This document shows positions 41,120 through 48,929 of a DNA stretch of 64,000 bases, in pieces (within the stretch, counting starts at the first letter, position 1; every line of letters begins with the position of its first letter). The stretch covers positions 1-64,000 of the forward strand of contig NZ_CP045725.1 of assembly GCF_009646095.1 (NCBI RefSeq). The letters run 5' to 3'. The notes below the pieces were generated by a model. The model did no database searches, had not been told where the DNA came from, and saw only the letters and a program-made list of their open reading frames with translations. This stretch comes from Raineyella fluvialis (GTDB lineage Bacteria > Actinomycetota > Actinomycetes > Propionibacteriales > Propionibacteriaceae). The translations under genes were made by a program, and so were the position numbers.

Positions 41120-42697
41120 TCACCACGACTGGGCCAGGATCAGCGGCAGAAGCACCTGTGCAGCGTACGTGGGGGCGTCGGGAGGCAGGAGATCGGCGAT
41201 CGCCCCCGGCGGGAATGCGTCACCGGATCCGGCGAACTCGACGAGGTCTGCCAGCAGCCGCCTGGTCGTGCGGTCGGCGAGCTCGGCCGGGCCCACTGCC
41301 CACTCAGCCTCGAGCTCCCCCGCCGCGCGCTCGTCGAGCATCCGCAGCAGCAGGACCTCCCTGGCGATGTCGCGGGGATCACCACCGCCGGGTGGATGTC
41401 CCGGCAGGCCACCGCCGAGGCGACGCCCCAGCCAGCGCGCCGACTCCCGTAACGCCGCGTCCCACCGGCCCGCCCCGAGGACCAGGGCGTACTCCACCCG
41501 GACATGGCGCGCGATCGGCTGCCCCTCGGAGTCGAAACCCGTCACGCAGAACGCCGCTGCCCGGGCCAGCGCAGCCGCCGGACGGGACGGATCGGAGCCG
41601 GCGGCTGCGAGGGTCGTCACCAGGTTCATCGCCGCGACCGCCCCCAGCGGCCGAGGGGCGAGGGTCTCCACCAGGTCCGCGGCACGCTCGAGCCAGTGCC
41701 TCTCGCCGGTGGCGGCATGCAGGCCGAGGCAGGCCAGGACCGCTTCGGGGTCCGCCTGCTCACGCAGCGGGCCGGCCATCGAGGCCTCCGCCACGTCGAG
41801 CGCGCCGACGGGGTCACCGACCCCCGGTCCGGCGAGGGCGGCGAGGACGACGGCGGCGGCCGTCGTCGAGCCGAGCAGGTCCCGGCGGCCCTGTCCCACG
41901 GCGCCGGCCTCGGCGAGCAGCACGTCGGCCGAGGATTGCAGCACCCGGTCGAGCGGTTCCGCCCAGTGCGCCTCGACCAGGGAGGTGCCCCGCGCGGAGT
42001 TGAGACGTACGGTCGCCCGGTGGCGGCCGTCACCGGGGAGGACCTCTACGGTGTCCCCCACCAGATCGACCTCCAGGGATCCGTCGTCATCGACGGCCTG
42101 GTCGAGGTCGTCGATCACCAGCGGAACGGTGTCGGGAAGGTCTGCCACGACGGGCCACCACGGCGGCAGCACGGCCGCGGCCGCCTGATGGTCCGGCAGC
42201 CAGCCGGCCTGCCAGTGCCACAACCGGCGCTCGTCGGTCTCCCACCGGGAGGAGGGACCCAGTTCGAGGAAGTCCGGGTCCTGGGTGGCCCCCTGCCGCT
42301 GGCGGACCACCAGCAGCGGACCGTCGCCCCGTGGGGCGACGATCCAGGCCGCCTCCGCACCCGCACTCCAGATCCACGCCTCGCAGTCCCGGGCAGGCAC
42401 CAGGCGCAGCCGTACCGAGCCAGCACGAGGCGCCCCCGAGCTGTTCACGGCCACGATGCGCTGGTCCCAGCCGGCCAGCACGGTGTGCCGTACGTCGAGC
42501 TGGATCGGACCCCCCTGGTGAACCTCGACCTCGTCCTCGTCCAGCACGACGAGGGGGTCGGTGACGGCGGCGCCGGCGACCTGCACCTCCAGCCCGGCCA
42601 GATAGGGACCCCATCGGTCGTGCACGAGCGACACCAGGGTGCCGTCCTCGTCGAAGGAGAGGACCGCCTCACCCCAGCGCAGCTCGTGGGCAGCCAT
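41120..42697 (-). CDS. hypothetical protein, about 525 residues
   Basis: No recognised family. The N-terminal half (WGEAVLSFDEDGTLVSLVHD, VQVAGAAVTDPLVVLDEDEVEVH, WIWSAGAEAAWIVAP, WHWQAGWLPDHQA) looks beta-rich, like a carbohydrate-active or glycoside-hydrolase accessory fold. The C-terminal half is Ala/Leu-rich and helical (LLGSTTAAAVVLAALAG, LERAADLVETLAPRPLGAVAAMNLVTTLAA), like an alpha/alpha toroid. That layout recalls some glycosidase families, but no catalytic motif is evident. No signal peptide. It lies one base after nei, so the two are probably co-transcribed. Confidence 0.75.
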   Translation of the reverse strand: MAAHELRWGEAVLSFDEDGTLVSLVHDRWGPYLAGLEVQVAGAAVTDPLVVLDEDEVEVHQGGPIQLDVRHTVLAGWDQRIVAVNSSGAPRAGSVRLRLVPARDCEAWIWSAGAEAAWIVAPRGDGPLLVVRQRQGATQDPDFLELGPSSRWETDERRLWHWQAGWLPDHQAAAAVLPPWWPVVADLPDTVPLVIDDLDQAVDDDGSLEVDLVGDTVEVLPGDGRHRATVRLNSARGTSLVEAHWAEPLDRVLQSSADVLLAEAGAVGQGRRDLLGSTTAAAVVLAALAGPGVGDPVGALDVAEASMAGPLREQADPEAVLACLGLHAATGERHWLERAADLVETLAPRPLGAVAAMNLVTTLAAAGSDPSRPAAALARAAAFCVTGFDSEGQPIARHVRVEYALVLGAGRWDAALRESARWLGRRLGGGLPGHPPGGGDPRDIAREVLLLRMLDERAAGELEAEWAVGPAELADRTTRRLLADLVEFAGSGDAFPPGAIADLLPPDAPTYAAQVLLPLILAQSW

Positions 42698-42698
42698 C

Positions 42699-43505
42699 TC
42701 AGCGTCCCTGCTGGCAGGCCGGGCACCAGAAGAGGTTGCGGCCGGCCAGGTCGCGCTGCCGCACCGCAGCGCCGCAGACCAGGCATGGCTCCCCCGCTCG
42801 GCGATAGACGTAGACCTCGCCGCCGTGGTCGTCGACCCGCGGGGGTCGTCCCATCGCCTTGGGGGTGTGCTCCGGGCGGACCGTGTCGATCCGGCCGAGG
42901 CGCTTGCCCTCGGCCATCAGTGCGACCAGGTCGGCCCAGATCCGCTGCCAGGTCGCCGGCGAGACACCGTCGGCGGGCGCCAGCGGGTCCAGACCGAGCC
43001 GGAACAGGACCTCGGCGCGGTAGACGTTACCCACGCCCGCGAGCACCGACTGGTCGAGCAGCACGGCGGCGAGCGGGCGGTGTGAGCGGCTGAGACGGTC
43101 GAGGGCCCGCGCGGGTTCGGCGCACGGGTCGAGGGGGTCGGGCCCCAGCCGGGCGATCATCGTGCGCTCGGCTTCCGGGCCGGTGAGCCGGCAGCCCTGG
43201 GGCCCGCGGAGATCGGCGACGTGCTCCGGGGTGGCGATCCGGAGTCGGACCTGGCCGACGACCGGGTGGGGCGCCTCCACGGTCATCCGGCCGATCAGTC
43301 CAAGGTGGATGTGGATGACCCGCTCGTCGTCGAACTCGACGAACAGGTGCTTGCCCACGGCGCGGGCCCGTTCCACCCGACGTCCGTCGAGAAGGAGCGC
43401 CTCGGACGCGAACCGCCCCTGCGGGCTGCTGACGGCGACCTGGCGCCCGGCGAAAGCCGCGGTCAGGTCGTCGGCGAGCCGGTGCAGGACATGGCCCTCG
43501 GGCAC
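42699..43505 (-). CDS. nei: Fpg/Nei-family DNA glycosylase (endonuclease VIII-like)
   Basis: 268 residues. It begins MPEGHVLHRLADDL, with Pro2 the Schiff-base nucleophile (after Met removal) and Glu3. The H2TH region SVLAGVGNVYRAEVLFRLGLDP and the C-terminal zinc finger CLVCGAAVRQRD...FWCPACQQ are present. It removes oxidised bases and cleaves the abasic site. The MPEGH start and short finger match actinobacterial Nei rather than Fpg. Divergent from the small gene at 43656. Confidence 0.92.
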   Translation of the reverse strand: MPEGHVLHRLADDLTAAFAGRQVAVSSPQGRFASEALLLDGRRVERARAVGKHLFVEFDDERVIHIHLGLIGRMTVEAPHPVVGQVRLRIATPEHVADLRGPQGCRLTGPEAERTMIARLGPDPLDPCAEPARALDRLSRSHRPLAAVLLDQSVLAGVGNVYRAEVLFRLGLDPLAPADGVSPATWQRIWADLVALMAEGKRLGRIDTVRPEHTPKAMGRPPRVDDHGGEVYVYRRAGEPCLVCGAAVRQRDLAGRNLFWCPACQQGR

Positions 43506-43655
43506 CCGTCACCTCCTGTCTGGGCCACCGCTCGGTGGCGCCACTCCAGGCTAGTCGTCTGTCGGTGCGACGAGGCGAACGCGACGGTCAAGGACCCCAC
43601 CCAGATCCTCACCAGCTGAGCGTTCGCACTGTCGATGCCCGTCTAGGCTTGTCCC

Positions 43656-43985
43656 ATGTCACCACGACAGGGCGATCCCACGCCGCCGCCGTCGGGGGAC
43701 GATCAGGCGTCCCGCCCCGGGCCACGGGTGGCCGGCGCCCGGCGGCGTCGCAACAACCCGGACCGTACGGGGGCCGCGGCCGTGCCCTCCTCGCCGGAGG
43801 CGTCACCGACCGCCGATCGGGACGTGCCACTCCCCCACGATTTCGGGCGTGACGGGACCTCGGGGCTGGTCACCCATGACCGCGCGTTGAGGGCCCGGGA
43901 AGTCTCCCGGCCGCGCCCCGAGGACGACGCGGAGGCAGTCGCCGGGGCCGAAGCGATGCTGCGACGGCTCGGTCGTCGGCGCTGA
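43656..43985 (+). CDS. small hydrophilic hypothetical protein
   Basis: 109 residues, Pro/Arg-rich and apparently disordered in the first 60 (GARRRRNNPDRTGAA). A short conserved-looking stretch DVPLPHDFGRDGTSGLVTHDRALRAREVSRP follows, and the C-terminus is helical (DAEAVAGAEAMLRRLGRRR). TAGGCT near 43646, ten bases before the ATG, could be a -10 element giving a nearly leaderless transcript. It is convergent with rpiB, 22 bases away. Function unknown. Confidence 0.6.
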   Translation: MSPRQGDPTPPPSGDDQASRPGPRVAGARRRRNNPDRTGAAAVPSSPEASPTADRDVPLPHDFGRDGTSGLVTHDRALRAREVSRPRPEDDAEAVAGAEAMLRRLGRRR

Positions 43986-44007
43986 CGCCACGAGTGCCCC
44001 GTCGGGC

Positions 44008-44457
44008 TCAGCGAGCGGCCTCGTACGCGGTGAGCTTGTCGATCCGGCGCTGATGGCGCTCATCCCCGGAGAAGGGGGTGGCCAGGAAGGCACGGACCAT
44101 GGCCAGAGCGAAATCCGGCTCGTGCTGGCGGGCGCCGATGGAGATCACGTTGGCGTCGTTGTGCTCGCGGCCGAGCTCGGCGATAGCGATGTTCCAGGCG
44201 AGGATACATCGGATCCCTGGCACCTTGTTGGCCGCGATGCTCTCGCCGTTGCCTGACCCGCCGATGACGATGCCCAGAGTGCCCGGCTCGGCCGCCACCG
44301 CCTGGGCCGCCGGCAGGCAGGTGTCCGGGTAGTCGTCCTGGGCGTCGTATTCCAGGGCACCGTGGTCCACCACGTCGTGGCCATCGGCGATGAGGGCGCC
44401 GAAGAGGTACTTCTTCAACTCGTATCCGGCATGGTCGGTGGCAATGTGAACCCGCAT
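44008..44457 (-). CDS. rpiB: ribose-5-phosphate isomerase B
   Basis: 149 residues, LacAB/RpiB fold. It interconverts ribose 5-phosphate and ribulose 5-phosphate in the pentose phosphate pathway. Landmarks: HIATDHAGYELKKYL at the N-terminus, GIVIGGSGNGESIAANKVPGIRC containing the active-site loop, EHNDANVISIGARQ, and FSGDERHQRRIDKLTAYE at the C-terminus. The GSGNGE loop with Ser and Glu instead of a catalytic Cys is the mycobacterial-type active site. Confidence 0.95.
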   Translation of the reverse strand: MRVHIATDHAGYELKKYLFGALIADGHDVVDHGALEYDAQDDYPDTCLPAAQAVAAEPGTLGIVIGGSGNGESIAANKVPGIRCILAWNIAIAELGREHNDANVISIGARQHEPDFALAMVRAFLATPFSGDERHQRRIDKLTAYEAAR

Positions 44458-44582
44458 GGCGCCAGACTATGGCCTCCTTCCCCCACGCGGGCCCGGTCGG
44501 CGGCCGGCCGCACACGGTCAGGCTCGCCGTGCATGGAAGCAGCGGGTCCGGCCACCGCGCCCCGACGGCCGAGCAGCACGAC

Positions 44583-44612
44583 GGCCGCCCACCCCGTCAG
44601 GGGTGGACGGCC
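44583..44612 (-). terminator. hairpin terminator after the MHS transporter gene
   Basis: GGCCGCCCACCCC (44583-44595) pairs with GGGGTGGACGGCC (44600-44612) across a four-base loop, with one internal mismatch. It lies 17 bases beyond the transporter stop and closes the catabolic operon before rpiB. Confidence 0.75.
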
Positions 44613-44628
44613 ACAGTCGAGCAGCTGA

Positions 44629-46437
44629 TCAGAGCTTGAGCTTGCCCAGCAGCACCAGGACCACCCCGAGCAGCAGCAGGGCGACGATCACCAGGATCAC
44701 CAGGTAGCCGACGACACGACCGAGCCAGTAGCCACGCTGCAGGCGGGCGTTCCACCGGTAGGCGGCACCGAGGGCGATCTCGCCCTGGGCCCGCAGAGCG
44801 GAGTTCCAGCCGGTCACCGAGGCGATACCGGTGAGGGCGAACGGGATGACCCACCACGCCCCCTTCGCCACGAAGTAGACGACCGCAGTGATGATGGCGA
44901 GCACGGCCCCGGCGACACTCGCCGCGAACGAGAGCGAGGAGGACGGGTGGTCCTCGGTCGCCTCCGGAAGGGGCTTGCCGGCATGGAGGGCGGCCAGCTC
45001 GCGCGCCCTCAGTGCCGAGGGCGAGCCCAGCTCGGACTGTGGCTTGCGCGACGTCTCCCGGTGGAAGAACGCCGCCGTCGCGGCGATCAGACAGACGATC
45101 ATCGTGAAGATGGCGGCGGGTTGCCAGTTGGCGTAGTTCTGCGTGGTCTTCCCCGCCGTCGTCACCGAGCCCTGGAGCAGCAGGATGATGGAGGGCGCGA
45201 AGCCACCCAGGGCGAACCCGAACTGGGTGGAGACGGCCATCCCGGAGACGCGCACCTTGGTCTCGAACTGTTCCGAGAAGATGCCCATGCCCGAACCGCT
45301 GTAGCCCGAGTAGACGATGCCGAGGGTCAGGATGCCCCAGAAGAAGATCATCGGGACGTTCTTGTTCAGGACCGCGATGATGAACGGCCAGATCAGGATG
45401 GCACAGCCGATGGCGCCGAAGAGGTAGACCGGCTTGCGGCCGATCTTGTCGGTCAGCCAGCCGAAGCCGAGGATCACCCCCAGCGCCACGATGTTCGCGA
45501 CGATCTGCATGGTGAGGATCGTGGTGCGGTTGATCCCCAGACCCGTGCCGTAGTTCAGCGCGTAGATCGACATCACCGTGGACACCACGGAGATGAAGCA
45601 GGTGATCAGGACGCGGATGACGCTGGGCAGATAGAACCAGCTCAGCCACCTGAACGGGGGCACGTCCTCCACCGCGAGCCCGAGGTGGTGGGCCTTGCGG
45701 TCGGCGGCGATCCTCGCGTGGGCGGCCTCCTGCTCGAGTTCGGCCTCGTGAGCCTCCTCGGCCTGCTTCTCCGCCTGGAACTCCGGGGTCTCCTCGACCG
45801 ACTTGCGGACCCACCAGGCGAGGATCATCACCAGGACCGAGGCGAGGAACGGCAGGCGCCAGGCCCAGCCGTACAGCACGTTGTCCGGCAGCGCCGCGAG
45901 TGGCAGGAAGACGGCGGTGCCCAGGATGAACCCGAGCTGGGTGCCGCCGAGGGTGAAGGAGGACCAGAAGCCTCGGGTCCTGTCGGTGGAATGCTCGAGC
46001 ACCATGGTCGTGGCGGAGGACTGCTCACCGGCCACGGCGAAGCCCTGCGCCATCCGGAGGATGACCACGAGGACGGGTGCCCACCAGCCGATCATCGAGT
46101 AGGTGGGCAGGATGCCGATCAGGAAGGTGGCCGCCCCCATGCCGAACAAGGTGATGTAGAGCACGAGCTTGCGGCCGTAGCGGTCACCCAGGTGGCCCAT
46201 CACGAACGAACCCAGCGGCCGGATCAGGTAGGCCACACCGAAGGAGGCGGTCGACATGATGTTGGCCTGGAAGGCGTTGTGCGGGTCGTACATGATCTTC
46301 GGAAAGATCAGCGCTGCGGCGGTGCCGTAGACGAAGAAGTCGTAGTACTCCAAGGCGCTACCCAGCCAGGCGGAGAACGCTGCCTTGGCCACCATTCCCC
46401 GCGTCTTTGTGGGGGTGGTGAGAGCCGAAGAACTCAT
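44629..46437 (-). CDS. MHS-family MFS transporter with C-terminal membrane extension
   Basis: 602 residues from ATG 46437, preceded by GAAAGG. Metabolite:H+ symporter features: SAWLGSALEYYDFFVYGTAAALIF in TM1, the MFS loop GHLGDRYGRKLVLYITL, RMAQGFAVAGEQSSATTMVLE and GWLTDKIGRKPVYLFG. The MHS group imports organic acids such as shikimate, alpha-ketoglutarate or citrate, and betaine. It is about 150 residues longer than usual: a coiled, Glu/Ala-rich loop (AEKQAEEAHEAELEQEAAHAR) in the middle, and a tail with three or four extra spans ending LLLLGVVLVLLGKLKL. As last gene of a catabolic operon it probably imports the substrate. A sugar-acid or cyclitol-acid substrate is inferred from neighbours. 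Confidence 0.9.
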   Translation of the reverse strand: MSSSALTTPTKTRGMVAKAAFSAWLGSALEYYDFFVYGTAAALIFPKIMYDPHNAFQANIMSTASFGVAYLIRPLGSFVMGHLGDRYGRKLVLYITLFGMGAATFLIGILPTYSMIGWWAPVLVVILRMAQGFAVAGEQSSATTMVLEHSTDRTRGFWSSFTLGGTQLGFILGTAVFLPLAALPDNVLYGWAWRLPFLASVLVMILAWWVRKSVEETPEFQAEKQAEEAHEAELEQEAAHARIAADRKAHHLGLAVEDVPPFRWLSWFYLPSVIRVLITCFISVVSTVMSIYALNYGTGLGINRTTILTMQIVANIVALGVILGFGWLTDKIGRKPVYLFGAIGCAILIWPFIIAVLNKNVPMIFFWGILTLGIVYSGYSGSGMGIFSEQFETKVRVSGMAVSTQFGFALGGFAPSIILLLQGSVTTAGKTTQNYANWQPAAIFTMIVCLIAATAAFFHRETSRKPQSELGSPSALRARELAALHAGKPLPEATEDHPSSSLSFAASVAGAVLAIITAVVYFVAKGAWWVIPFALTGIASVTGWNSALRAQGEIALGAAYRWNARLQRGYWLGRVVGYLVILVIVALLLLGVVLVLLGKLKL

Positions 46438-47158
46438 CGGATGCCTTTCTGATCCGGTTGAGGTAACGCAGCCGACGCTGTTGTCGGCTGCGCGGGGAAG
46501 GCACCGGTCCGGCGGGCTGTTCCGCCGATCCCGGGCAGGTGAGCCATCCGAGGATCATGCTCACGTACTGGTCGATGTCGTGTTCGAGGCGCTCGGGGTC
46601 GCGCAGCGCCACCCCGAACAGCTTGTGGATGGTGGTCTCGTTGGTGATCCGGTAGATCGCCAGCGCAGAGACGGCGATGTGCAGGTCGAAACCCTTGACG
46701 TCCGCGAGGAAGACGCCCTGGGACCGGCCGCGGTCCAGGATCCCGTCGAGGAGGTCGACGATCGCCGCGCTGCTGTGGTGGTCGGGGTCGATATGCCCGC
46801 CACCCAGGACGTTCTCGGTGCGGACCAGGAACGCCAACTCCGGGTGGGCCTCGTGATAGCGCAGGGTCTGGGACACGTACGCGGCGACAGCCTCCCGGGG
46901 AGACCTGTCAGCGAGGTGCAACTCCGCCTCGAAGGCGCGGATGCTGTCGTACGCTCGTTCCAGACAGGCCGCGAAGACGCCGTCCTTGCTGCCGAAGCAG
47001 TAGTAGATCATCCGCTTCGTGGTCGCCGTCTCGGCGGCGATCTCGTCCACCCGGGAACCGAAGTACCCGCGGCGCTGGAAGTGCTCGGTCGCCACGCGCA
47101 GGATGTCGTCCTTGGTCCGGCCCAGATCCCGGGACGGTGCGGCCTCGGCCGCCGTCAT
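46358..47158 (-). CDS. TetR-family transcriptional regulator
   Basis: 266 residues. N-terminal TetR HTH: DDILRVATEHFQRRGYFGSRVDEIAAETATTKRMIYYCFGSKDGVF. The ligand domain includes AYVSQTLRYHEAHPELAFLVRTENVLGG, resembling the TetR_C group. The ATG overlaps the aroE stop (TAATG), so it is co-translated with the pathway genes. Its last 26 residues overlap the transporter start by 80 bases in another frame, which is unusual. It likely represses this operon and the divergent one through the sites near 53156 and 53273. Confidence 0.9.
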   Translation of the reverse strand: MTAAEAAPSRDLGRTKDDILRVATEHFQRRGYFGSRVDEIAAETATTKRMIYYCFGSKDGVFAACLERAYDSIRAFEAELHLADRSPREAVAAYVSQTLRYHEAHPELAFLVRTENVLGGGHIDPDHHSSAAIVDLLDGILDRGRSQGVFLADVKGFDLHIAVSALAIYRITNETTIHKLFGVALRDPERLEHDIDQYVSMILGWLTCPGSAEQPAGPVPSPRSRQQRRLRYLNRIRKASDEFFGSHHPHKDAGNGGQGSVLRLAG

Positions 47159-48039
47159 TACGCCTTTCCCTTCGCTTCCACCAGGCGGTCGAACGCCTCG
47201 TACATGCGCTCGGCATCGGGCTCGACACCGGTGAACACCCGGAACGCCTCCGCGGCCTGCTCGACGGCCATCCCGCCGCCGGTGAGCGTGCGGCAGCCGA
47301 CCTCCCGGGCGCTGGCGATCAGCGGGGTCTCCAGCGGCAGGTAGACGCAGTCGGCCACCCACATTGCGGGCCGCAGCAACTCGGCCGGGACGCAGGAACC
47401 CTCCTGGTGCCCGGTCATGCCGTAGGTGGTGGCGTTGATGACACCATCGGCCGAGGCGAGGGCCGCCGCCAGGTCGGTCCCCAACTGGACCTTCTGCGGA
47501 CCGAAGAGCTTGCCCATCCGCTCGACGAGCGCGGCGCCCCGCTCCGGGTCGACCTCGAAGACTGTCAGCTTCTCGACGCCCAGGTCGAGCATGCCGTACG
47601 CCACGGCGGATCCGGCACCACCGGCGCCCATCAGGACCACGTCGGCGTACGCGGCACCGGGCAGATTCCGGCTGAACGAGTGCGCGAAGCCGCACCAGTC
47701 GGTGTTGTGCCCGATGGCCTGGCCGTCCCGGAACACCACCGTGTTGACCGCGCCCAGCGCCGTGGCCCGCTCGGAGAGGCCGTCGAGCAGCGGGATCACC
47801 GACTGCTTGCAGGGGGCGGTGATGTTGAGGCCGGTGAACCCCAGCCGCCGGGCCCAGACCAGGATCTCGGCGAGATCCTCGGGGCCGACGTCCAGCACGG
47901 CCAGGTCGATCGGGCGGTAGGCGATGGACATCCCGTTGGCCGGGCCCGCCATCTCGTGCATGGGCGGCGTGAACGACGCCGAAATACTGTCACCGACCAG
48001 CCCCAGCATGTGGGTCACCGGCTTGACACCCTCGAACAT
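47158..48039 (-). CDS. catabolic quinate/shikimate-type dehydrogenase (AroE family)
   Basis: 293 residues from ATG 48039, with AAAGGAGC upstream. NAD(P)-dependent oxidoreductase of the shikimate dehydrogenase family. Substrate domain: GDSISASFTPPMHE, LNITAPCKQSVIPLLD (catalytic Lys), GHNTDWCGF (catalytic Asp). Cofactor domain: VVLMGAGGAGSAVAYGM, with Asp rather than Arg shortly after (FEVDPERG), which favours NAD over NADP. This matches the catabolic quinate/shikimate dehydrogenases of Corynebacterium more than biosynthetic AroE. It sits in a catabolic operon with an MHS transporter and TIM-barrel enzymes, consistent with oxidation of a quinate- or shikimate-like ring acid. Confidence 0.88.
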   Translation of the reverse strand: MFEGVKPVTHMLGLVGDSISASFTPPMHEMAGPANGMSIAYRPIDLAVLDVGPEDLAEILVWARRLGFTGLNITAPCKQSVIPLLDGLSERATALGAVNTVVFRDGQAIGHNTDWCGFAHSFSRNLPGAAYADVVLMGAGGAGSAVAYGMLDLGVEKLTVFEVDPERGAALVERMGKLFGPQKVQLGTDLAAALASADGVINATTYGMTGHQEGSCVPAELLRPAMWVADCVYLPLETPLIASAREVGCRTLTGGGMAVEQAAEAFRVFTGVEPDAERMYEAFDRLVEAKGKA

Positions 48040-48095
48040 GTGCTTGCTCCTTTGGTCGCACGTGGGGTGGAAATGTGGGAGGCGCCCCTGCGGGG

Positions 48096-48917
48096 TCACT
48101 GGATCCCGTTGGCCGCCAGGTAGTCCTTGGCGTGGCGCAGACAGCGCGCCGCGTACTCGCTGTCGCCGAGCGTGCGGAGACGCTCCAGATGGGGCTGCTC
48201 GATCGACAGGACGATGTCGTCCGGCAGCCGGCGCAGCAGCGGGGCGATGGCGGTGTCGCCCTCCCCCACGTACAGCCGCCTCTCCCGTACCTCGACCCGC
48301 AGACCCTCGGTGTCGACCGGCTTGGTGGCCGGGGCATCGCACAGGTGCAGCATCGGGAACCATTCCGGCGGCAGGTCGTCCACCGCCTCGACGGGCGTGT
48401 CCGCCCGGTCGAAGTGGTACATGTCGATCAGCATCCCCAGATTGTCGGCACCGCTCTGACGGATCAGCGAGGCCATCGACGCCAGCGTCTTCACCGGCGA
48501 CAGCACGACGAACTCCGCGACGACCTGCATGTCGTGCTGGGCGGCCAGGTCGGCGACCCGGGCGAGTCCCTCGACCTGCCTCGCCGGATCGGGCGTCCAG
48601 ATACTTGTCAGCAGGACCTTCGCCCCCAGTTCCGCGCCGCATTCGATGGCGGGCGCGTACCGGTCGTAGTCGACGCCGTCGAGGACCCTGGCCAGCTCGA
48701 TGTCCCACAGCTGGACGCCGGTCTCCTCCAGCGCCGCCTTGCAGTTGGCATGGAGCCGGGGATCGTGGGCGATGTCGAGCAGCGGCTCCGACTCAAGGCC
48801 CATCGGGATGGGACGCAGGCCGACGTAGTCGTAGCCGGTCTGGGCCGCGACGTACACCTGTGCCGAGGGCTCCAGGTCCCCCACCGTCAGGTAAGCGAGC
48901 GAGAATTTCCGTGTCAT
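48096..48917 (-). CDS. sugar-phosphate isomerase/epimerase-like TIM-barrel protein (xylose-isomerase fold)
   Basis: 273 residues. AP endonuclease family 2 fold seen from metal-ligand-like positions: LWDIELARVLDG (Glu), VVAEFVVLSPVKT (Glu), MLIDMYHFDRA (Asp-His) and HLCDAPA with a later VGEGD. This group includes 3-dehydroshikimate dehydratases, IolE/IolI and hydroxypyruvate isomerase-like enzymes. Next to a quinate/shikimate-type dehydrogenase, a dehydratase or isomerase acting on the oxidised ring is plausible. It shares the WDIE motif with the protein at 55176, a likely paralogue. It lies 57 bases upstream of the aroE-like gene. Confidence 0.85.
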   Translation of the reverse strand: MTRKFSLAYLTVGDLEPSAQVYVAAQTGYDYVGLRPIPMGLESEPLLDIAHDPRLHANCKAALEETGVQLWDIELARVLDGVDYDRYAPAIECGAELGAKVLLTSIWTPDPARQVEGLARVADLAAQHDMQVVAEFVVLSPVKTLASMASLIRQSGADNLGMLIDMYHFDRADTPVEAVDDLPPEWFPMLHLCDAPATKPVDTEGLRVEVRERRLYVGEGDTAIAPLLRRLPDDIVLSIEQPHLERLRTLGDSEYAARCLRHAKDYLAANGIQ

Positions 48918-48929
48918 GTCGTGCTTGCC

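Noticed and set aside
44947-46452. Long plus-strand frame opposite the MHS transporter
   Set aside because: Antisense artefact, composed mainly of Glu/Asp/Arg/Gly repeats; the transporter frame has clear MFS motifs and a ribosome binding site.
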